Positions 1 to 5,408 of a DNA stretch of 5,408 nt are shown piece after piece. Every line of letters begins with the position of its first letter. The stretch's first letter is position 1. Below the pieces are notes generated by a model. That model saw only the letters and a program-made list of their open reading frames with translations, was not told the origin of the DNA and made no database searches. Both the position numbers and the translations under genes were made by a program. Source of the stretch: Candidatus Zixiibacteriota bacterium (GTDB lineage Bacteria > Zixibacteria > MSB-5A5 > GN15 > FEB-12); assembly GCA_029932795.1 (NCBI GenBank), contig JAOZPL010000157.1:1-5408 (forward strand), given 5' to 3'.

Positions 1-885
1 TCAATTCTCCCTTTGCCCGATATAGCGGGCGATATATTTCAGGACGTTGTCCTCGTAATCTTCAAACACTCCCAGCGCTTCATCGACAAGAGTGGCTGCC
101 TCATGATGGGCCTGTTTCAACCCGACGGCTCCGGGATATGTTGCTTTTTTATTCTTATTATCGGAACCCACCTTCTTTCCTAGTGTTTTCTGGTCTCCCT
201 CGATATCTAGGATATCATCGATGATCTGAAAAGCCAGCCCGATCTTTTCACCATAAGTTGTCAACCGGGCCAGCGTCAACTCGTCCGCTCCGGCCAGAAG
301 GGCCCCGATTCGAACCGAACCACGAATAAGCGCCCCGGTTTTGCGGGAATGAATGTTCGTAACTTCCTGCTGAGACACCTCGCGTCCCTCGGCCTGGATA
401 TCAGCCACCTGACCGCCCAGCATGCCGGTAGTCCCCACCGCTTCCGCGAGCTCGATCACAGCATCAGTAGAACCGGCCTGCGCCATGAGCTTGAATGCAA
501 TTACGTGCAGAGCATCCCCGGCCAGAACCGCCATTGCCTCGCCGAATTTCTTGTGACAGGTCAGCATGCCCCGGCGAAGCTCATCATCGTCCATGCACGG
601 CAGGTCATCGTGAATCAGGGAATACGTGTGAACAATCTCAAGAGCCGCCACCGCCGGATGAATGGTTGTCGCAGCTTTCTGTGTATCTCCCCCACAGTGT
701 TCATAGGCGGCGAGCGCCAGAATCGGACGGATCCGTTTGCCCCCGGCCATCACCGAGTAACGCATGGCTACGTGCAACGATCGCGGTTCTGTGTCTTCAG
801 GTGGGATGTATTTATCAAGGAGTTCATCAACCAGCCTGCGAGCGTTCTCTAAATATGTCCGGCCATCGACCACCTTAACCGGCAT
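1..885 (-). CDS. ispA: Polyprenyl diphosphate synthase, farnesyl diphosphate synthase type
   Basis: Probably condenses isopentenyl diphosphate with dimethylallyl and then geranyl diphosphate to make farnesyl diphosphate in the cytoplasm, feeding undecaprenyl and quinone side-chain synthesis. The 294-residue protein shows GGKRIRP at 48-54, the first aspartate-rich motif DDLPCMD at 93-99 followed by LRRG, a GDAL segment at 123-126, KTG at 182-184, and the second aspartate-rich motif DDILD at 223-227 preceded by FQ. The two extra residues in the first motif, and Tyr88-Ser89 five and four residues before it, match bacterial (E. coli type) farnesyl synthases rather than long-chain enzymes. Length is normal for the family. 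I start at the ATG at 885, which shares one base with the xseB stop (TGATG); the TTG codon just before it is also in frame but less likely. The gene is complete, ending at base 1. Geranylgeranyl synthase remains possible because product length is inferred from motifs only. Confidence 0.95.
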   Translation of the reverse strand: MPVKVVDGRTYLENARRLVDELLDKYIPPEDTEPRSLHVAMRYSVMAGGKRIRPILALAAYEHCGGDTQKAATTIHPAVAALEIVHTYSLIHDDLPCMDDDELRRGMLTCHKKFGEAMAVLAGDALHVIAFKLMAQAGSTDAVIELAEAVGTTGMLGGQVADIQAEGREVSQQEVTNIHSRKTGALIRGSVRIGALLAGADELTLARLTTYGEKIGLAFQIIDDILDIEGDQKTLGKKVGSDNKNKKATYPGAVGLKQAHHEAATLVDEALGVFEDYEDNVLKYIARYIGQREN

Positions 886-1133
886 CAATCCTCTTCCTCC
901 TCGTCTTCGTCGAAATCCGTCTCCGTAAGCAGGCCGTTCCTTTCCGCGATGAGTTTGATTTTCTTCTCTGCCTCGCTCAGCCTCTGGTCGCAGAACTTGG
1001 CGATGTCCAGCCCCTCGGTATAGAGCTTGATCGCTTCCTCCAGCTTCGGCTCTCCGGATTCGAGCAGATTGGTGATCTCCTCCAGCCGAGTCATGGCTGA
1101 TTCGTAGTCCTTGAATTTCTTCTTCGCAGGCAT
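885..1133 (-). CDS. xseB: Exodeoxyribonuclease VII small subunit
   Basis: Small subunit of exonuclease VII, which binds several-fold to XseA and is needed for an active enzyme degrading single-stranded DNA to short oligonucleotides in the cytoplasm. The 82-residue protein has the family pattern: FKDYESAMTRLEEI near the start, LLESGEPKLEEAIKLYTEG in the middle, then a C-D-Q-R-L-x-x-A-E-x-K-I helix around 48-60. The whole reads as two helices, as in known XseB proteins, and the length is typical. The C-terminus is an unusual run of acidic residues (DFDEDEEEED). I start at the ATG at 1133; an in-frame TTG directly before it could add one residue. It begins 5 bases after the xseA stop, and its own stop overlaps the ispA start, so the three genes are almost certainly one operon with coupled translation. 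Confidence 0.93.
   Translation of the reverse strand: MPAKKKFKDYESAMTRLEEITNLLESGEPKLEEAIKLYTEGLDIAKFCDQRLSEAEKKIKLIAERNGLLTETDFDEDEEEED
889..906 (-). promoter_or_regulatory. Shine-Dalgarno region of ispA inside the xseB acidic tail
   Basis: On the minus strand this purine stretch reads GACGAGGAGGAAGAGGAT and lies directly upstream of TTGATG. It contains both AGGAGG and a closer GAGGA, by far the strongest ribosome-binding sequence in the window. The same bases encode the Asp-Glu-rich end of XseB. It supports the ATG at 885 as the ispA start and suggests that ribosomes finishing xseB re-initiate on ispA. Confidence 0.7.
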
Positions 1134-1138
1134 CAAGT

Positions 1139-2353
1139 TTATCGCTTCTCTCTGCTTACATTCTTGACGACAGAGAGGAAACTGCCATCGACAAGAATCG
1201 TCTCGACGTGCTCGTTGCGTTTAATCTCCCGGGTCGATCTGATAACAGAACCATCCGCCTCTTTCCGGCTAACAGAGTATCCTCGCGCCAGGATATTAAG
1301 GGGCGAAAGAGCGCCAAGTCGAGTCAGCATCAAAGATAAGCGGTTTTTTGACTCCTCAAAACGGTTTTTTCCTGCTGAAACAAGCAGCCGCGCAAGGTTA
1401 TCAAGGTACTGCCGACGCTGGTTGATGATGTCGTACGGACGTTTGAAAACCGGCCGGGTGAGAAGGGTTCTCAAATTTCGTCTCGCCTCCCGGATGAGTG
1501 CACCGAGGAGATTAGCCTGAGTAACGATGAGTGAATTCAGATCCTCTATGAATTCGCGTTTTGACCAGACCGCAAGTTCTGCCGCTGCCGATGGTGTGGG
1601 GGCACGGAGGTCGGCGGCCAGATCGGACAGCGTGGTGTCGATTTCGTGGCCAACCGCGGATATGACTGGAATACGGGAGGCGGCAATCGCACGTACTACC
1701 TTTTCTGTATTGAACGGCCAGAGGTCCTCAAGCGAACCCCCGCCACGACCGGTAATGATAATGTCAATATCATCCCGCGTGTTGAAGTATTCGATGCCGG
1801 CGGCGATTGTCTTCTCTGCCCCGTCACCCTGTACTTGTGCCGGGAAAATAATCAGTTCGACGGAATCGTTCCGGCGCTGGGCAATCTGGATAATGTCCCT
1901 AATCGCTGCTCCGGTAGGCGAAGTCACGACTCCAATCTTCTCCGGATATTGCGGTATTTCCTGCTTGCGGTCTTCATCGAACAGACCCTTGGCGGATAGT
2001 TTTTCGTACAGTTGCCGGAAAGCCAGTTCCAGCTCGCCGATCCCGACCGGTACTAACTTGCGGCAGACAAGCTGGTACTGACCACCCTTTTCATAGACTG
2101 TAATATCACCGTGCGCCAGCACCTTCTGGCCACCCTCCGGCTCGAACTTGAGATACGCCCCGACCGATCGCCACATAACGACTCTTAGCACCGCGTTTTC
2201 ATCCTTGAGATTCAGATACCGGTGACCGGAGGTGTGATGATGGTAGTTGGATATCTCCCCCTCGACCCAGACGTCACTGTACTGCTCCTCGAGACTCGCC
2301 TTGATCATCCGGGTGATGGCGGCGACGGAATAGGCTTTGGGCTGGTTGAGCAT
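1139..2353 (-). CDS. xseA: Exodeoxyribonuclease VII large subunit
   Basis: Catalytic subunit of exonuclease VII, a metal-independent nuclease in E. coli that degrades single-stranded DNA from both ends and acts in repair and recombination. The 404-residue protein has an N-terminal OB-fold (about 5-100) with the family signature W-V-E-G-E-I-S-N-Y at 29-37. The catalytic domain follows, with KIGVVTSPTGAAIRDI at 139-154, GRGGGSLEDLWPFN at 202-215, and AVGHEIDTTLSDLAADLRAPTPS around 233-255. A helical region (about 260-345) leads to the conserved LSPLNILARGYS at 349-360 and a short beta-rich end. I choose the ATG at 2353 because family members begin close to this point. An in-frame GTG at 2413 would add 20 residues (MPAELVKKHC...), but these resemble no part of the family and the codon lies in the loop of an inverted repeat. 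No clear Shine-Dalgarno sequence precedes the chosen ATG. Confidence 0.95.
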   Translation of the reverse strand: MLNQPKAYSVAAITRMIKASLEEQYSDVWVEGEISNYHHHTSGHRYLNLKDENAVLRVVMWRSVGAYLKFEPEGGQKVLAHGDITVYEKGGQYQLVCRKLVPVGIGELELAFRQLYEKLSAKGLFDEDRKQEIPQYPEKIGVVTSPTGAAIRDIIQIAQRRNDSVELIIFPAQVQGDGAEKTIAAGIEYFNTRDDIDIIITGRGGGSLEDLWPFNTEKVVRAIAASRIPVISAVGHEIDTTLSDLAADLRAPTPSAAAELAVWSKREFIEDLNSLIVTQANLLGALIREARRNLRTLLTRPVFKRPYDIINQRRQYLDNLARLLVSAGKNRFEESKNRLSLMLTRLGALSPLNILARGYSVSRKEADGSVIRSTREIKRNEHVETILVDGSFLSVVKNVSREKR

Positions 2354-2402
2354 GGGAGAAGGTATGCGATTGGAGGGGTGCTGGCAATGTTTTTTCACAA
2401 GC

Positions 2403-2478
2403 TCGGCAGGCACGGAGACCTGCCGATCAAAGACTGAGCACTTTGCGCAAATGATCGGCAGGGTTCCACCTCTGCCGC
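2403..2478. repeat. Symmetric pair of inverted hairpins, REPIN-like
   Basis: Four copies of CGGCAG or its complement CTGCCG sit at 2404-2409, 2420-2425, 2456-2461 and 2472-2477 in alternating orientation. The first two form a hairpin with a perfect 8-base stem (2403-2410 with 2419-2426) and an 8-base loop. The last two form a second hairpin with a 6-base stem. In both, exactly 10 bases separate the CGGCAG and CTGCCG cores. The hairpins are inverted copies of each other: the complement of 2403-2429 matches 2452-2478 at about 20 of 27 positions, including a perfect 11-base match (2419-2429 against 2452-2462). The array is centred between 2440 and 2441. Two diverged palindromic units in head-to-head order are the layout of REP doublets (REPINs). 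That it is a dispersed element is inference, as only one array is in the window. Confidence 0.6.
2442..2451. repeat. Perfect 10-base palindrome between the two hairpins
   Basis: TTTGCGCAAA is its own complement and lies in the spacer between the paired hairpins, slightly off the centre of symmetry. It could be an operator half-turn for a dimeric regulator, part of the repeat unit, or chance. Nothing else in the window repeats it in a way that would support a regulator. Confidence 0.35.
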
Positions 2479-2510
2479 ATCCAACATCCGTGCTGTCCCG
2501 TCATAGATAA

Positions 2511-2541
2511 GAAACCCGACGCATCTCATTGTCAGGTTTTT
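2511..2541 (-). terminator. Weak terminator-like hairpin after uvrC
   Basis: In the minus-strand transcript AAACCTGAC (2539-2531) pairs over 9 bases with GTCGGGTTT (2520-2512), with one G-U pair and a 10-base loop. A run of five A precedes it and TTTCTTATCT spans its end, about 47 bases after the uvrC stop. The location fits termination of the ubiA-nlpC-uvrC unit. The U tract is broken and partly in the stem, so termination would be inefficient at best. A second GTCGGGTT at 2574-2567 can compete for the same arm. Confidence 0.35.
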
Positions 2542-2586
2542 CCCCCTCGTTTATACTCGGAGTCAGAACCCGACCTACTTGCTCGA

Positions 2587-4413
2587 TTACTTCGCAAGGG
2601 ACTTTATTACCCTCCCCGCCATCTTCTTCGTGATCCCCTTTATCTCCGTGAGTTCTTCGACAGACGCTTTCCTGATACGGGCAACGGAGCCGAATTTGTT
2701 CAGAAGCGCCGTGCGGCGGGCGGGGCCGATGCCGGGGATATCATCAAGGGCAGATTTGATCATCCGTTTCTGACGGACTTTACGACCATACGTGATCGCA
2801 AAACGATGCGCCTCGTCGCGGATGCGTTTGAGAAGCATCAAAGCCGGTGAACTCCGGCTTATTGTCATAGCATCAGGACGTCCCGGCAGGAAGACTTCTT
2901 CGAGCCTTTTGGCCAGGGCGATAGCCGGCTGAGACGCAAAGCCAAGTGAATTGAGTTCCGCCAGGGCCGAGGACAACTGCCCCTTGCCGCCGTCGAGCAC
3001 GACTAAATTCGGCGGGTCGCGATCTTCCTTGCGGAGACGATGGAAATACCGTCCCACCACCTCGCGCATCATCCGGTAATCATCCTGCCCCACCCTCCCC
3101 TTGATCCTGAAATGCCGGTACTGGTTCTTTTTCGGCTGGCCGTTATCGAAATAGACACAGGAGCCGACGGCGTCCGTCTCGCCGATGTTGGAGATATCAA
3201 AACAAACCATCGTACGCGGCGCTGACGACAGCCCCAGTTCCTCCTGAAGGGTCGTAACCATCTTGCTGGTTCTCTCGCTCTGCTGTCGCTTTTGAATCAG
3301 GAGTTCATCCAGTAACAGCCGAGCGTTTCTAGCTGCCAGATCAACCAGCTTTTGCTTGGCACCGATCTTGGGCGTGAAGATTGTTACCTTCGCCCCCTTA
3401 AGCTTCCTGAGCCAGCGCTGCAGCAACCTCACCTGCGGCAGTTCGCGGGAAATGCAGATTTCATCGGGGAGATTGGGCTGGTGATTGTAATACTGAGTGA
3501 AGAACGTCTCAAGGATAGTCTCGTCACTATCTTCACTCAACGCCGTGAGTCGGAAATCCTGTCGTCCGATCAGAACTCCCTCGCGGATCTGCATCACTAC
3601 CGCCACGGCATCCTTATCTTCACGGGCAATTGAAACAATATCCCTATCAACGATCTCACCGATATCCACGTGTTGTCTGGCGATTACTGACCGGATCGCT
3701 TCTACCTGGTCCCGTATCTCGGCAGCCTGTTCAAAATTCATCGCTTTGGAGGCGGCGTGCATCCGCTCCGTCAGGCGGCTGACCAACTCCTTTGATCTGC
3801 CGGATAGCACCATCGTCACGGATTTGACCGACTCGGCATACTCCTCCTGCGACTGCAGACCGGCGCATGGCCCGCCACACCGATTGATGCGATAGTCCAG
3901 GCAGACTTCGTACGTTTTCCCCTTCGGAGGCGGAAGAACAAGATTACACGTGCGAATCTTGAACAGCCGTGTCAGGAGTTCATAAGTCCGACGCATCCCT
4001 CTTGCGACGGTGTAGGGACCGAAATAGTCGGCGCTGTCTTTTTCCATGCGACGGACAATAAGCACTCTTGGAAACGGCTCGTTTGTGATCTTTATGTAGG
4101 GGTAATGCTTGTCGTCTTTCAGGCGCACATTGTAACGCGGTTTGTATTCGTGGACGAGGTTGGCCTCAAGGATGAGCGATTCAATCTCGCTGTCGGTGAC
4201 CAGCAGATCAAGATCGACAACCTGCGACATGAGGCGGGCTGTCTTTGGATCAGCATGACCCGACCGCTGGAAGTACGTCCGTACCCGGTTCCTGAGATTC
4301 TTGGCCTTGCCAATATAGATGACCTTACCCTGAGCGTTTTTGAACAGATACACGCCCGGAGAGGTCGGCAGGTTTTTCAGCTTGAGGCCGAGTTCGCTGC
4401 TCATCCTGCGCAT
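2587..4413 (-). CDS. uvrC: UvrABC excinuclease subunit C
   Basis: Makes the 3' and 5' incisions around bulky DNA lesions after UvrA and UvrB have located them. The 608-residue protein is full length and shows every expected part. The N-terminal GIY-YIG nuclease has GVY at 20-22, YIG at 33-35, a likely catalytic Arg43 and a Glu near 83. A cysteine cluster follows, C156, C171, C179 and C183, in the region where E. coli UvrC is reported to bind an iron-sulphur cluster. The UVR domain (about 206-241, MNFEQAAEIRDQV) binds UvrB. The RNase H-like second nuclease carries Asp406 (FDISN), Asp474 (VLDGGKGQL) and His536 (DEAHRFA). Paired helix-hairpin-helix motifs lie at about 557-605 (IPGIGPARR and IKGITKKMAG). 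The start is uncertain: ATG at 4413 or, three codons on, ATG at 4404; neither has a good ribosome-binding site. It follows nlpC by 17 bases and is probably cotranscribed with it. Confidence 0.97.
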   Translation of the reverse strand: MRRMSSELGLKLKNLPTSPGVYLFKNAQGKVIYIGKAKNLRNRVRTYFQRSGHADPKTARLMSQVVDLDLLVTDSEIESLILEANLVHEYKPRYNVRLKDDKHYPYIKITNEPFPRVLIVRRMEKDSADYFGPYTVARGMRRTYELLTRLFKIRTCNLVLPPPKGKTYEVCLDYRINRCGGPCAGLQSQEEYAESVKSVTMVLSGRSKELVSRLTERMHAASKAMNFEQAAEIRDQVEAIRSVIARQHVDIGEIVDRDIVSIAREDKDAVAVVMQIREGVLIGRQDFRLTALSEDSDETILETFFTQYYNHQPNLPDEICISRELPQVRLLQRWLRKLKGAKVTIFTPKIGAKQKLVDLAARNARLLLDELLIQKRQQSERTSKMVTTLQEELGLSSAPRTMVCFDISNIGETDAVGSCVYFDNGQPKKNQYRHFRIKGRVGQDDYRMMREVVGRYFHRLRKEDRDPPNLVVLDGGKGQLSSALAELNSLGFASQPAIALAKRLEEVFLPGRPDAMTISRSSPALMLLKRIRDEAHRFAITYGRKVRQKRMIKSALDDIPGIGPARRTALLNKFGSVARIRKASVEELTEIKGITKKMAGRVIKSLAK

Positions 4414-4431
4414 ATGAATATAACCGGAAAG

Positions 4432-4959
4432 CTAACGGCTTGTTTTAATAGTCTCTTTGTCGAGAATCCGGCGGGCACCGACATACCGCTCGGCCCAGTA
4501 CTTCTCGGTCAGATTGTTAATAATAACTCCGCGTGAGTTGGTGGCATGCATAAACTCGCTGTGACCGACATAAATGCCGACATGCGACACCTTGCGACGT
4601 TCGGTGCGGAAAAAGACCAGGTCACCGTAGGCAAGCTGCGTCCGCCGGACCTCCCGGCCCTCCTTGTACTGGTCGGCCACTGTCCTGGGAAGTATAGTCC
4701 TGTTGAACTTTCGAAACACATCGTACGTGAACTCGGAACAGTCCAGTCCCTGCTGATACCTGGACTTGCCACGGTAAGGCTTTCCCAGGTACTCGCGAAG
4801 GATCAGCCCCAGCCGGATGTAATCATCAGTGGTGTATGTGGCTTGTGTGGGCTGGATTTCACGGGCAGCCTCCGGGCCATACTTGCTGTAACGCGCATAG
4901 GGCGTACAGCCAACAGCCACCAGCATCAGGATAAGACAGCCGAACAGTCTTCTCTTCAT
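4432..4959 (-). CDS. NlpC/P60 family lipoprotein, probable peptidoglycan endopeptidase
   Basis: Probably a cysteine peptidase that cuts peptide stems or cross-links in peptidoglycan, anchored by lipid on the outer face of a membrane. The 175-residue protein starts with MKRR, a hydrophobic stretch, and a lipobox-like AVGC ending at Cys18, the expected signal peptidase II site. The NlpC/P60 domain covers about 45-166: LDCSEF with nucleophile Cys74, LPRTVADQ at 90-97, GDLVFF at 112-117, SHVGIYVG with His126, and FMHAT with His138. Spacing of the C-H-H triad is very close to E. coli MepS (Spr), which is also a small lipoprotein of similar length. No SH3 or LysM domain is present. Its ATG overlaps the preceding prenyltransferase stop by one base (TGATG). 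The bond cut, and whether it is a true MepS counterpart, cannot be settled from sequence. I see no functional link to its neighbours. Confidence 0.9.
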   Translation of the reverse strand: MKRRLFGCLILMLVAVGCTPYARYSKYGPEAAREIQPTQATYTTDDYIRLGLILREYLGKPYRGKSRYQQGLDCSEFTYDVFRKFNRTILPRTVADQYKEGREVRRTQLAYGDLVFFRTERRKVSHVGIYVGHSEFMHATNSRGVIINNLTEKYWAERYVGARRILDKETIKTSR

Positions 4960-5408
4960 CAGGCAAGTCTCGGATAAACGACACCAAATCTCTGCCGGTA
5001 GTATATCCGCGTACCAATCAGGAGGGCAACAATAAACAGGAAATATCCGGGATAGTGGTAACCGGCAAAGATGGTCAGCGCCAGTAGCGGCATTTTGGCC
5101 GCGAGAAGCACCACAGCGCTGGTACGTATAAGCAGAGCCGCGAGTATTGTGAACAAAGCAAACCCTGACAGGTACACCAGAGCGGCGAATCCGGATTGGT
5201 AAGCCACAAAGACTGACGCGGCCATTAACAGCAAAGCTGCCAACAGCGCGCCGGTGGGACCGAGCACCACTGCCAGCGTCCGTTTGCCGGTGGCTTTGTC
5301 ACCCAACCGGTCGGGGATAGTCGTCAGAATATAGGTGGCTCCAACAGTCAGGGTAAAATACAGCGGGTTGCTCCAATTGAGCTCGCATACCCTGTGTATC
5401 GGCATCTG
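4959..5408 (-). CDS. UbiA family prenyltransferase, C-terminal part
   Basis: The last 149 or so residues of an integral membrane enzyme that transfers a prenyl chain to an aromatic or other acceptor; the frame stays open to the right edge, so the 5' end lies outside. The telling part is PDRLGDKATGKRTLAVVLG, a form of the second aspartate-rich motif (D-x-x-G-D then GKRT) that binds the diphosphate through magnesium in UbiA enzymes. It is followed by roughly four hydrophobic segments (ALLAALLLMAASVFVAY; AALVYLSGFALFTILAALL; AVVLLAAKMPLLALTIF; YFLFIVALLIGTRIYY), matching the C-terminal half of the family. The first aspartate motif and the acceptor site are not visible, so the substrate (naphthoate, hydroxybenzoate, heme, phospho-sugar or other) stays open. 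The ATG at 5405 is most likely internal, since too little of the family fold would follow it. It overlaps nlpC by one base. Confidence 0.85.
   Translation of the reverse strand, partial: QMPIHRVCELNWSNPLYFTLTVGATYILTTIPDRLGDKATGKRTLAVVLGPTGALLAALLLMAASVFVAYQSGFAALVYLSGFALFTILAALLIRTSAVVLLAAKMPLLALTIFAGYHYPGYFLFIVALLIGTRIYYRQRFGVVYPRLA

Larger units (their letters stand above)
2354..2586. other. Intergenic region between uvrC and xseA
   Basis: This 233-base stretch holds no gene that I can support. From the uvrC side it contains two copies of AACCCGAC (2567-2574 and 2513-2520, read on the plus strand) flanking a near-complementary GTCAGGTT, then a plain stretch, then a symmetric double hairpin at 2403-2478, then about 50 bases before the xseA ATG. 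Any xseA promoter should lie here. The best candidate I find is TTGCCA at 2387-2382 and TACCTT at 2364-2359 on the minus strand, 17 bases apart. The second box matches the consensus poorly, so I do not call it as a promoter. Confidence 0.8.

Noticed and set aside
349..878. Two overlapping plus-strand open frames opposite ispA
   Set aside because: They overlap each other in different frames and lie within a complete, well-conserved IspA gene; neither translation resembles a protein family.
1527..2081. 184-residue open frame on the plus strand
   Set aside because: It lies entirely opposite xseA, whose motifs are unmistakable. The serine- and arginine-rich translation has no recognisable domain and is typical of an antisense shadow.
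2354..2413. 20-residue N-terminal extension of XseA from the GTG at 2413
   Set aside because: The extra residues do not resemble the family, the family start pattern begins at the ATG at 2353, and the GTG is in the loop of an inverted repeat.
2222..2437. Plus-strand small frame running through the hairpin region upstream of xseA
   Set aside because: Its first half is antisense to the xseA N-terminus and its end (LGRHGDLPIKD) is simply the translated palindrome at 2403-2429.
2511..2545. Terminator for a plus-strand transcript (GTCAGGTTTTT reading rightwards)
   Set aside because: The plus strand has five T after GG, but the stem then has a C-A mismatch and no plus-strand gene ends here, so a minus-strand role is more sensible.
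4105..4536. 143-residue plus-strand frame spanning the uvrC start and nlpC end
   Set aside because: It is antisense to the GIY-YIG region of uvrC and the nlpC end, with no ribosome-binding site or recognisable motif.
4546..4977. 143-residue plus-strand frame opposite nlpC
   Set aside because: It covers almost exactly the nlpC coding region in antisense; the catalytic motifs on the minus strand explain the openness of the frame.
1..5408. A new multi-gene defence, mobile or biosynthetic system
   Set aside because: All six genes belong to well-known housekeeping families with intact key residues and no unknown genes between them, so I see no basis for such a claim.

Overview
The window holds six protein genes, all on the minus strand, so transcription runs from the right edge to the left. 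In that order they are: the 3' part of a UbiA-type membrane prenyltransferase (cut by the right edge), a NlpC/P60 lipoprotein peptidase resembling MepS, the excinuclease subunit UvrC, the two subunits of exonuclease VII (XseA and XseB), and a short-chain polyprenyl diphosphate synthase of the IspA (farnesyl diphosphate synthase) type whose stop codon is the first three bases of the window. There are no RNA genes, CRISPR arrays, insertion sequences or phage genes that I can support.

The layout suggests two transcription units. ubiA-nlpC-uvrC is packed tightly: ubiA and nlpC share one base in a TGATG stop/start junction, and only 17 bases separate nlpC from uvrC. xseA-xseB-ispA is packed just as tightly: 5 bases, then another TGATG junction. 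A 233-base gap (2354-2586) lies between the units. It is the only sizeable non-coding stretch and the most structured part of the window. It holds a weak terminator-like hairpin after uvrC with a competing upstream partner, and a symmetric pair of inverted REP-like hairpins close to xseA.

The xseA-xseB-ispA order is a widespread bacterial arrangement, often continued by dxs, which would lie beyond the left edge. Exonuclease VII degrades single-stranded DNA in repair, UvrC makes the incisions of nucleotide excision repair, IspA makes C15 prenyl diphosphate, and a UbiA enzyme uses longer prenyl diphosphates or similar donors. The lipoprotein probably cuts peptidoglycan. Apart from DNA repair (uvrC, xseAB) and prenyl metabolism (ispA, ubiA), I see no sign that the genes form one joint system.

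The organism is a bacterium. The lipobox-bearing MepS-like enzyme fits a cell with an outer membrane. Base composition is moderate, slightly above half G+C by eye. The proteins do not let me name a phylum from this window alone. Nothing here looks like a new defence, mobile or biosynthetic system; the intergenic repeat structure is the one thing I would follow up.
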